Below, piece after piece: positions 48,884 to 58,317 of a stretch of DNA of 64,000 nt. The notes below the pieces were generated by a model. The model searched no databases. It was not told where the DNA came from and saw only the letters and a program-made list of their open reading frames with translations. Source of the DNA: Bolinopsis microptera (taxonomy: Eukaryota > Ctenophora > Tentaculata > Lobata > Bolinopsidae); contig NC_087074.1 in NCBI RefSeq assembly GCF_026151205.1, forward strand, positions 7,132,001-7,196,000. Reading direction: 5' to 3'. A program made the position numbers and the translations under genes. How positions within the stretch are numbered: position 1 is the first letter of the stretch; every line of letters starts with the position of its first letter.

Positions 48884-49342
48884 GCGACAATGACCCCCCG
48901 ACAATTGACCCCCCGACAATTGACTCCCGACAATTTTAAACACCCTATGTAATTACTCTTGGGTCATTTGTCCGAAAGTTGAGGGTTTAGTACGACAATT
49001 GACCCACCGACAATGAACCCCCCATGGTAATTACACTGGGTAATTGACCGGGTTAGGGTCAGGATCCTGGGTCAGGGTTAGGGTTAGGGTTAGGGCTAGG
49101 GTTTAGGTTAGGGGTCATGGTCAGGGCAGGGTCAGGGTCAGGGTCAGGGTAGGGTCAGGGTCAGGGCAGGTCAGGGTCAGGTCAGGGTCAGGTCAGGGGC
49201 TGGTCAGGGTCCAGGGTCAATTGTATTATATTATTGTGTTCGGGGGGGTCAATTGTCGGGGGGGGTCAATTGTCCGGGGGGATTCAACTTCGGGGGGGTC
49301 AATTGTCGGGGGGTGGTCAATTGACCGGGGGTCAATTGTCGC
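48884..49342. mobile_element. Inverted-array element with telomere-like centre
   Basis: The left side has three or four copies of cgacaattgacccccc; the right side has five or so complementary copies of ggggggtcaattgtcg, ending gtcaattgtcgc at 49342. The centre (49020-49215) is made of ggttagggttaggg that drifts into gggtcagggtcaggtcagg. cccttattccc occurs just outside both ends (about 48867 and 49346), a possible 11-bp duplication. No ORF. It is probably a non-autonomous foldback element. Confidence 0.6.
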
Positions 49343-49349
49343 CCACCCT

Positions 49350-50180
49350 TATTCCCATCCCAAGAATTTTTGGGTGCTTAACTGCTTTAACTAAAAGGCA
49401 ATTTGAAAACATCAGTTTTCTTACCTGAACTTTTTGCAGTAGAATATTAAAATGTCCATGAAAGCGAACATTTCCCGTCAAGATACCTTCATCTGAAATC
49501 ATCACAGCTGTCACCGCTGCCTAGAAGAAACTACCGGCAAGAGATAGCCAAAGTAGATGGCAACAAAATATCGCAAAGAAACCATGTCAGCAAATCACAT
49601 TGGGCCTGATGACAAAATATCAGTTGGGGTGTAAAAAAAAAAACGAGAGCAAATCAATTAATGGTAACTTACACTGCGCCTCCGTCCGGCGATCCTTATC
49701 TTCCATGCAGTTTGAACAGTGGTCCTCTCCGCCTTCACTTTGTTTTCCAATAGGAGCCGTCCTCTAACTCTTTAATGCTTGACTACCATCTGTTTTGTGC
49801 CTCTTCTTCATGTCGGTTTGTGCCACGATACGGCCTGAAATGATTGCCGCAAGAATTTGTATTTTCTGTTAGAGAAATGTATTGTTATCAGAAGTTTTTT
49901 GTCAGGATTCTGAAATAATTTAATATTAAAGCGACCCTGCAATCTTTTGATTACAATCTTTTTGTGCACTCTAGCTCCACAATCTGAAAAGATGTGCAAG
50001 TTATGCAAATAATTCGCGTTCTGAATGATAAATGTGATAGTTTGGTTTATACCATAACAATCAACCTTTATTACTTGATACGTCAGTCACTGTAATATCT
50101 ATTAAGCTATATTATCAATATCATAGTCAGAAGAAGAAAGTTAGGGATCAGGATTGAGCCTGAAGGGAAATAGTTATGAA
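49350..50180. other. No gene seen
   Basis: AT-rich with no recognisable ORF or repeat. Confidence 0.45.
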
Positions 50181-50185
50181 GAATA

Positions 50186-50569
50186 GGGGGGAGCCGAGTG
50201 GATATTTGTAGAGATTAGTAAGATTAATGTAGAATGGATAATCCAACGAAAAAAAGTGGTGGACATTCTACAATTTATATACATTTATCCTCCAAAAATT
50301 CAGTAGAATTTCTGGCTCATATTTGAGATTACATGTTTTGTAGATAAATGTAGATATTTGTAGATTATTGTCATGGATAATTCACGAAACTTCTACAATT
50401 CCTTACAAATTTATCTCCAAAAATTCAGTAGAATTTCTGGGCACATATTTTGAGATATACATTTTTTGTAGAAAATGTAATATTTGGTAGATTAATTGTA
50501 TTGGATAATGTCACAAAAAAAGTGGATGACAATTATCCAAAATCTTACAAATACCACTGGCTCCCCCCC
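50186..50569. mobile_element. 384-bp MITE with internal tandem duplication
   Basis: Inverted termini: GGGGGGAGCCGAGTGG with atatttgta inside on the left, and the complement with few mismatches ending in C7 on the right. The interior contains about 2.5 copies of a ~135-bp unit (marked by tccaaaaattcagtagaatt at 50291 and 50411). Flanks AAGAATA and AGGAATA are a possible 7-bp duplication with one mismatch. Confidence 0.75.
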
Positions 50570-50574
50570 AGGAA

Positions 50575-51485
50575 TATCATGACATCTTTTACCTGATCTA
50601 TCCCATAGAGTGGGGTACTGATGGAAAACCTCCACTACATATGGCAGTAGGTAGGGTCTAATCTAAGCGTATTTGGGTTAGCCATACGAATGATGATACT
50701 GTTGTTGTAAGCTAGCAGAGTTAATTTGGATAATATCTTTCTTAGCTCAATAATAGACATAGTTTTATATTCGTGCTTCTATGAATATAAATATCAGAAA
50801 TGTACAGAAAGAAAAACAGTAAGTTGTTACAAATGTAATACTTTACTTTAACTATGATACATAGTAAGCAGTAAATTGACACAACTAAAATGAATTAAAT
50901 CTAATGACGGCTTGACTGTAAGTTTGACACAATTTTAATTTTGATGATTTGGCCGTGCAATAAATCATTTCCATTGTATTTTGTGTAAGCGCAACTGATA
51001 TAACATATATTTTAATTTATAAAGATATTCGATTCATTAATTACGGTAGCGAAATAGAAACAAACTCATTATATTATAAACCTAGCACTCGAAAAAAAAA
51101 CTGACAATCAACACTTGTAGTATAATCCGACCTGAACATAGTGATTAGTTTTATTTAAGACGTCATCAAAATAGCATTCATACCATAGGCTCACTGACTG
51201 AAGGACACATGCAAAATGTGGTTAAAGTTTTAGCAATTACATTTGAGCTGTCAAATCACATTAAAATGTGACAGTTCATCTAAATTTGTATGTACAATTG
51301 ATACAATTGCTTTGTAGTGGTTATTGGCTGATCAAATCTCCAGATAAAATTTAAATAAGATCATGATATTATTGCTTTACACAACAAACATGAGACCATT
51401 TTTTAAAAACCTCAGCTCTACCCTCATCAACGGAATGAAATGCAGACCGGCAGTTGAACTCATCACAGGTCAAATACTGCATCTA
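50575..51485. other. No gene seen
   Basis: AT-rich, nothing recognised. Confidence 0.45.
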
Positions 51486-51489
51486 CGAA

Positions 51490-51785
51490 CATATGTCTGT
51501 CAATGACGCTCATCTCAGGGATGTTGGTGTATCATTAGTCCCTGAGGGATTATTATGTAAACTGCACCAAACGCTTCATTGAACCCAAACACCTGGATGA
51601 CTTAGGAGTCACCTAACTCCTCCTGCTGGTGCATCATTAGTCCCTGAGGTGAGCGTCATTGACGCTCAGCTAAGGACTCCGTCGGGTCTATGCAGCCTCC
51701 TTAGTGTATGAGAAACCACATGCAAGGGTTAAATGAGTGACCCTATTAAAGATCTAGAATCTTGTAAGGGTCCCCTTTAAAAGAT
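51490..51785 (+). mobile_element. SINE copy, 5'-incomplete
   Basis: Shares the SINE body seen at 56690 and 57085: gctggtgcatcattagtccc, tgaggtgagcgtcattgacg, ggactc.gtcgggtctatgcag and a 3' block gaatcttgtaagggtcccct. The tRNA-like head is missing. A short inverted fragment of the same body lies at 51497-51525. Confidence 0.8.
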
Positions 51786-51959
51786 AAAGAGAAAGAGAGA
51801 ACTCCTGGCTTCTGTACAGTCTATTTTCCATCCCAGGGCTCAAGTCACCTCCACCCTCCTTTATTTTACCCCTTTCATCCCTTATCCCTAGGGCAACTGT
51901 CTCCTTTCATTGTCCACCCCTCCCCCATTTCCATTTCGATATCACCAGCCATATATATT

Positions 51960-52035
51960 CGAAATATTCATATTTACCCTTCTGTACTGACTGAAGGGGA
52001 CCCTTACAAGATTCTAGATCTTTTAGCAGGGTCGC
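51960..52035 (-). mobile_element. SINE 3' fragment, minus orientation
   Basis: Complement of the 3' part of the SINE at 57280-57345: it reads aaggggacccttacaagatt then ctagatcttttagcagggtc. Together with the plus copy at 51752-51785 it forms an inverted repeat. Confidence 0.8.
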
Positions 52036-52038
52036 TTG

Positions 52039-52055
52039 CAGTGGCGTAACGTTGC
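52039..52055 (+). mobile_element. Solo hAT terminus
   Basis: CAGTGGCGTAACGTTGCC matches, with one difference, the left end of the hAT MITE at 57460. The LINE tail starts immediately after it, so the LINE probably inserted into this hAT copy; the other hAT end was not found. Confidence 0.65.
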
Positions 52056-54526
52056 CTAAAGTAAAGTAAAGTAAAATTTATGACATCACATCATCACACA
52101 TGTCTACAAACTATCATCGCACTGTGTGAAAAAATATATAATAAATATTTCCCCACCAACATTAATTAATTATCAAATACATTATTTAAAAAATATTTCA
52201 TCAAAAACATTATCCTATTTTTAAAACTTCCCAGTGGAATAAAGATTTATAAAACGCTTCTTTGCCACATAAGGATGGAACCAAAGATAATTGTTATGTT
52301 TCTCTTTATTACTGACATAACTGGCTCCCTCAATTCTTACTAAAACTTCATTAGAAACATTCCAAAAAAAGCAATCATTTGTAATACTTTTAGAAATCAT
52401 ATCTATCTTATATCCTTCTAATTTAATTTTAAAACCTAAAACTGTCACAGAGTTCTTGACGTCCGGAGGGAGCTTGTTCCAATATGGAATAACTCGCTCC
52501 GGGAGAAAAGACTTCTGGATATTCTTGACCTTTGTCACACTTTTACTACATCTATTGGATGAAACCAGATTAAGACCTGATCTGCTTGGTCTGAACAAGT
52601 CTGAACCATAATCAGTCATAGCATTAATAACCTTAAAAGCTTCAATAAGGTCCCCACGTATTCGCCGCTCTGCCAGCGTTGTCAAATTGAGGATTTCCAG
52701 TCTACGGCTGTAAGGAAGAGTACCCACCTCATCAATCAGACGGGTAAACCGCCTCTGGACGCTCTCCAGCTCCAAAACAGTCCCCCAACTTCCATGAGCC
52801 GCAGGTGGATTCCACAATTGGACACAATACTCAAGATGAGGTCTTATTAAAGCTTTATATATAGCAATCATAACAACCTTTTCTCTAATAACTAAATTCC
52901 TTACAATCCAACAAATCATACGATTTGCCTTAGCGATACATGCTTTGATCTGTTCGTTCCAAAGCAGGGAGCTATGGGTAATAACCCCCAAATCTTTTTC
53001 CTGTGCAGATACTTCAAGTTCTATACCATTTACCTTATAATTTAAATTAGGATTGTTGTTAAAATTAATGTGCACTACTTTGCACTTGGCAGGATTAAAT
53101 TGTAAAAGCCAAATACTTTCCCAAACTTCTAATTCTTCGATATCTTCAGCAACACTACCGTGGTTAGCTGCATTACCAATTAATTTAAGATCATCAGCAA
53201 ATAACTTTATCTTATTTTTTACAAGGTCAGGCAAATCATTAATATACAGAATGAATAGGAGAGGGCCTAGAACTGACCCCTGAGGAACACCAGATAAAAC
53301 ATGTTTAACCTCGGACCATTGTCCTTCTACAGAAACCCTCATAGTCCTGTCTGTCAGAAAATCTTTAATAACATTTAAAACCTTTCCTTTGGCACCAAAG
53401 CCTTCCAATTTAGACAGAAGTCTAAAGTGGGGGACTGTGTCGAATGCCTTACTAAAATCAAAGTATAGAAGATCAACCGGGGCACCTTCATCTAAAATGT
53501 CAAGAATGTCATCAAATGTCTCTAAAAGATTAGATAAACACGATTTACCCTTAACAAATCCATGCTGATGCTTCGAAATTCGATGTTCTAAAAAATTTAA
53601 TACATGTGCTCTCACCAACTTTTCATACACTTTGCACAAAATACACGTTAATGAAACTGGTCTATAATTTAAGGGGTCCGATTTAATACCCTTTTTAAAC
53701 AATGCTACAACAGATGCAGATTTCCACACTGCAGGTAAAGATCCTGTATCTGAACACTTTTGAAATAATTTAGTCAATGCTTCAACAAAATTGTTGTCAT
53801 AAGCTAGCGATTTCAACAACTTCGGATGAACACCATCCGGACCAGAACTCTTAAAAATGTTAAGCTTTAAAAGTTGCTTTTTTATATCAGAACTGCTGAC
53901 TTCCATATCATCAATATCATCAATACTCTCATTGTCAGGTCTTAAATTCTCAGTTTTAGGGAGAGGGCCAGGTGGTTCACGCACAAAAACAGAGCTAAAG
54001 GCACTTGCGAGTACCTCAGCTGACTCAGTTGAACTATCTGTGCGTGTACCATCTCCTCTATCTAAAGAAACCACACTTGATTTAATTTGACGTTTATTTC
54101 GTAAATAAGAGTAAAAAGACTTACAATTCTGCTTTAGATTAGATGTAATTTTCTTTTCATAGTTAACTTTAGCTTTAATTTCTGCTACTTCATAAGTATG
54201 TTGTTTGCTACTTGCATAACTAAAATTAACATCAGATGGATTAATATCAAACTCAGCCCATGCTTTATCTTTATTCTTTCTCATTCGTTTAAGTGCAGAT
54301 GTACTCCATGGCAACTTGACAGGTCTGTTGTCGAGATAAACCGAAGCAGTCGGAACAGCTGCAGCAACAGTCTCCAGTTTACCATGTAATTCAGCCCACA
54401 TATCTTGAACATCATCGGTAGAACTATAATCCCAGTCGATATTTTTCAAACTAAAATTTAATAACTCTTCAGAGGAAATCTTACCCTCATATTTTTTCTG
54501 GCGCTGGTAAAGTAATGTACAAAATT
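52056..54526 (-). mobile_element. 5'-truncated CR1/Rex/Jockey-like LINE
   Basis: Runs on minus from about 54526 to 52056. It includes the ORF described at 52221-54526, a ~90-bp 3' UTR and a (TTTAC)n tail (seen as taaagtaaag at 52056). The endonuclease region is absent, and the 5' break abuts the tail of another LINE copy. The 3' UTR is nearly identical to the short insert at 23434. Confidence 0.9.
52221..54526 (-). CDS. LINE ORF2 fragment: reverse transcriptase
   Basis: An uninterrupted frame of about 742 codons counted from a TTG at 54449; it is open upstream to a stop at 54525-54527 and has no ATG there, so the true start lies in the lost 5' part. Residue positions from 54449: SSGPDG at 201, NYRPVSLTCILCKVYEKL at 261, QHGFVKGKSC at 295, FDFSKAFD at 330, SGVPQGSVLGPLLFI at 386 and catalytic FADD at 417. 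The thumb and C-terminal blocks follow (LRPHLEYCVQLWNP-type text, then IPYWNKLPPDVKNS). These are typical of CR1/Rex/Jockey-type non-LTR elements. RT copies the element RNA at a nicked target. The absence of stops implies recent insertion, but without the endonuclease and promoter this copy cannot move by itself. Confidence 0.93.
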
Positions 54527-54575
54527 ATGACATAACATCATCACAAATATCTCCAAAATGTCAAAAACTCTATAT
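54508..54575 (-). mobile_element. Older LINE 3' end
   Basis: The complement reads tgtgatgatg, tatgtcataattttg and a short TTTAC-like end, a diverged version of the 3' UTR at 52070-52130. The younger LINE joins it head to tail. Confidence 0.6.
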
Positions 54576-54579
54576 AATA

Positions 54580-56685
54580 GAAAAAATAATAATACTGGTG
54601 GTTACAAGACGAACAATTTTGTACATATATAAATGACCGGAAACCCTACTAAACATAGAAACACTAGTGCATGGTTTCAGGACATAACATTGTTGTGCCT
54701 GATATAGGAGAAACACATTTTTGTTGATTGTAGAATGTCAGGAAACAGCGATTAATTGATATATAATATCAAAAAACATATTATATATGTTCAAAACCAT
54801 ACGTGCTATTTTGTAGCCAAAGGAGCTAATTTCCTTATGAGAACCGCATTCCAAGCTTGTGCAATTTCATTTAGCTACACACAATTTATAGTCTTACTTC
54901 AAAGCTGTAGCTGTTTGGCCGACGTCCGTCATCCAACCAAACATCATCCACCAATACATATGAAAGTAAGAAATTAGTCCAAATACATGCAAACGTCGCT
55001 CAAGGGGCATTGAACAACAAAGCACCACTTTTTATATTAGCAAATGGTGTTTTTTCACCATGAAGTAAAGTAATAAATCTGCTAAGTCAATTTTGAAGAA
55101 ATTCGACAAATGTTGTCAAAGCGTTCGATTTTTATAGTTCGAGGTAAAACGTCTTTAAATGCGCGGCTCAATTTTTTTTCTTCCTTAATTTTGTTCAGTA
55201 CCAGTTTTTGATGTAACAAATCTACATGAATTTTTGAAAGATTGAAATACATATTTAAACACATGTTTTTTGTTTTAAGTTTATGTATGTGGTATAAACA
55301 TTTTTTCCTTTATATTTTTCAATTTAAACAATTTTTAATAATGCATTTTTTACATTTTGAACATTGGATATATTTTTAAAATCTTTTATAATCAAAATTC
55401 AATATTAGATTAAAGTTCATTTTGTAGCGCGATGCACTACTGGGTCGCGCCGCGCATCAAATAATTCTTCTCGCAACCTTAGGTAGATCGGCAAACTGCA
55501 CCTCTGTGCCTCACCAAGCGGCGAAGGTTTGACATCGAGATAAGAATCAAAGTTCATTTAAAGTTTTTAATTCAAGTTTTCAACCGAAGTTTTCAATTGA
55601 ATTTTTCAATTAAAGTTTTCAATTAAAGTTTCATTTAAATATAATAAACTTAACAGCCACGCTGAAAATACATAAAAGCGAAAATCAGAGGCGCGCCGCG
55701 CACATTCGCTCCATCATATATCCTAATTCAAAAATCGAGCGCTTACTCAAAATTTCTCAGATTTGCACATTAGTGAGTTAGTAGCTTACTGAAGTTACTG
55801 CATGACGACAAACGATTCTACGGTGTCGTTTTCTTGATAAATGCAAATCAAACAATATTTGCACAAATTTCAAGCATCGCTGCTCAATCTGCCATCTATT
55901 GTTGTTTCCTGAGGTTTTGATATATTTTTCATAATAGCATAAATAAAACTCAAGAAAACAACAATTTTTTCAAGAAAACAACAATTTTATTTAGTATCAG
56001 TTAAAGCAGACAAAAACATATTTTATAAATATAACTAGCGCAAACTTTAGACCATATATCTTCTAAAGGGGACTTGGAGTAGCAAGAGAGTGACCAGAAA
56101 GTATATATACTTTTATAATAATAATAAATAATAAATACAACTTTTATAAACCGCCTTATAGCTAAATCATATAACTCGATATAATTTAATCCTGGAGATA
56201 AACTCCAGTGCTTTCTAAAGCGGCTCTTACATTAACTGAGCTTAGTTTAATTGAAAATTAGACATGACAAGTTCAAAAATACGTCGAAATGAATCCAGGG
56301 TGATACAGGATCTGAGAGTGCAGACCATAAAGTTTACGCACCCACCCTTGCCTCCTGAATTCTTGGTTAGATAGACAATTATGCAAAATTGGTCGTTTAT
56401 ACTCCAAGTCCCTTTGTTAATAGAAGTAGTATTATTTATGTCTGGAGTTAGCTTCATTCAATAATAAAAATATCAATATAATCAATATTAATATCAATAT
56501 CAGACTAAACTATCAAATAAATAAATTATCAAATATCAATTATTAATTCACTCTGATTAAAAGTTATAAATTAGGATATCTAATATTTAAGAATTTCAAC
56601 TACAAGTGGTCGAAAACGCCCAAGATCTGAGATATTTTCAGCTAAAGACTCTGTTGGGTATGTGCACCCAACGGAATTTTGAAAG
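54580..56685. other. No gene seen; AT-rich repeats
   Basis: AT-rich. A ~19-bp degenerate array of aagttttcaatt (55570-55640) and two gcgccgcgc-containing patches (55445-55465 and 55690-55705) are the only structure. A search for tRNA or snRNA features by eye found none. Confidence 0.45.
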
Positions 56686-56689
56686 ATTA

Positions 56690-56935
56690 AATTGCAGGTC
56701 TTTGGTGGTGTAGGGGCGGGAGTTAGATTTCACGATCGAAAGGCTATTGGTTCGGTTCCCCGCTGGTGCATCATTAGTCCCTGAGGTGAGCGTCATTGAC
56801 GCTCAGCTAAGGACTCTATCGGGTCTATGCAGCTTCCCGGTCTGATCAGCCGAATGGAAACCATGTGTGAGGGTTAAATGAGTGTAAAAGGGTCCCCTTC
56901 AGTATACGACGGAGTCCGTAGTTTCGTATCCCCCC
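56690..56935 (+). mobile_element. tRNA-derived SINE, copy A
   Basis: The head ggtggtgtaggggcgggagt leads to a B-box-like ggttcggttcc at about 56751, as in a Pol III promoter derived from tRNA. The body has tgagcgtcattgacgctca (a hairpin) and ggactctatcgggtctatgc. The 3' end is gggtccccttcagt. The copy diverges after 56900. Confidence 0.75.
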
Positions 56936-57084
56936 AGGCTGCTGACATCATGTGTGAACGATCCCTTAGGGCAGGTTTTTAGGTGAAACATTGGTAAAAA
57001 CACACATGTTGCATCAGTTGTGGTGCTGCAGTGGCTAAAAAATTGGCCTGGGGATATTCGGTTCAGTCATTTTCATGCATTAAC

Positions 57085-57350
57085 ATTCCTTTGGTGTAGG
57101 GGCGGTATTCAGATTTCACTATCGAAAGATTAGTGGTTAGACTCCCCGCTGGTGCATCATTAGTCCCTGAGGTGAGCGACAGTGACACTCAGCTAAGGAC
57201 TCTGTCGGGTCTATGCAGCCTCTCGGTCTGCTCAGCCGAATGTTTGGATTCAACCATATGCGAGGGTTAAATGAGTGACCCTGCCAAAAGATCGAGAATC
57301 TTGTAAGGGTCCCCTTCAGTACAGAAGGGTAAATATGAATATTTTTGAAT
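57085..57350 (+). mobile_element. tRNA-derived SINE, copy B
   Basis: Same order as copy A: ggtgtaggggcgg head, ggttagactcc B-box-like word near 57137, gtgcatcattagtccctgag body, gggtctatgcagcctc, and a 3' end gaatcttgtaagggtcccct. Divergence from copy A indicates independent insertions. Confidence 0.78.
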
Positions 57351-57394
57351 ATTTCCTTGTAAATAATTTAGTAGTACAAATAAGTGAATTGTTG

Positions 57395-57725
57395 GGACTG
57401 AGTGGGGCCGAGATAACTTAAAGCATCCAAGCGTTCATTGGGAGATTGTGGGTTCAAGTCAGTGGCGTAACGTCGCCTGTTGGCGCCCCCCTGTTGGCGC
57501 CCCCTCTCCTTTTGGTGCCCCTCCCTAAAATTGAACAAATTAGGCAATATAAGAGGATACGCCGGTAATTCAAAAATTTTTCAAAATTGTCCCACATTCA
57601 AACGACGATTTGGCGCCCCCCCCCCCCCCCCCCCCATAAGACAGCGCCCCCCTGCACAGCAGGGTCAGCAGGGCCCTTCGTTACGCCACTGGTTCAAGTC
57701 CTGTTCTCAGCAACTAAATTTTCAT
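57395..57725 (+). mobile_element. tRNA-like (SINE head) sequence split by a hAT MITE
   Basis: Upstream of the hAT element is gagtggggccgagataactt and then gggagattgtgggttcaagt; downstream it resumes ggttcaagtcctgttctcag. Read without the insert, this gives an A-box-like region and a canonical B box GGTTCAAGTCC. It resembles a long-arm tRNA head of a SINE. Structure calculation is needed to decide between a SINE and a tRNA pseudogene. Confidence 0.55.
57452..57699. mobile_element. hAT MITE with perfect 8-bp duplication
   Basis: GTTCAAGT at 57452-57459 and 57692-57699 flank a 232-bp element with inverted termini CAGTGGCGTAACG/CGTTACGCCACTG. It has no ORF of note (a 90-codon frame crosses it), and a long C run lies at about 57607-57634. 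Termini and 8-bp duplication place it in the hAT superfamily. Confidence 0.95.
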
Positions 57726-57986
57726 GAAATGTACTACGCTTACTGCTGTTAATTCAGTGCAGCTGCAGGATTCTTACTTCGAAACGACCACCTACCTTAT
57801 TTTGATATTCATAACTCAGTCATAATGATTTAAAATTTAACTTGATGCTAGGCATCTTTTTACCTCAGTTTCAATTTATGTTGGAACAGCTTCGGACTAC
57901 TAAAATGCTTTTTGTAGCCAGTATGTTTAAAAGATTTTCATCATAATCTAATCTAATTATCATGTTCTATGTATTCACATCGAAAA

Positions 57987-58089
57987 TTTTGACTTTAGGA
58001 TGTTGATGACGAAAAGGAGATTTTGACTTTAGGATGGTAATGACGAAAAGGAGATTTTGACGTTAGGATGGTGATGACGAAAAGGAGAT
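57987..58089. repeat. 34-bp tandem repeat, three copies
   Basis: ttttgactttaggatg..gatgacgaaaaggaga repeated at 57987, 58021 and 58055. It lies just upstream of the first recognised exon of the HARBI1-like gene. Confidence 0.92.
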
Positions 58090-58317
58090 GTGGGCTGCTG
58101 CTTGGGAAGCTGATTCATCTAGCTCGGTTAATATCAAGAAAAGCAGTTTACAGTACAATAAGTTATCGCTGTGCAAAAAGGCGAGTATTGTGATTTACAA
58201 ACTTTTTATTTTGAATTGTCTGACTTTTCCATAATTTAAAGGGCCAAGGTTCGCTTGATCGTGTTTCCTTGTGACAATTTAAAAAAAAAGCTGTTGACAT
58301 TCTATATTGTATTATAG

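Noticed and set aside
53053-54389. Plus-strand ORFs opposite the LINE
   Set aside because: Antisense shadows of the reverse transcriptase frame.
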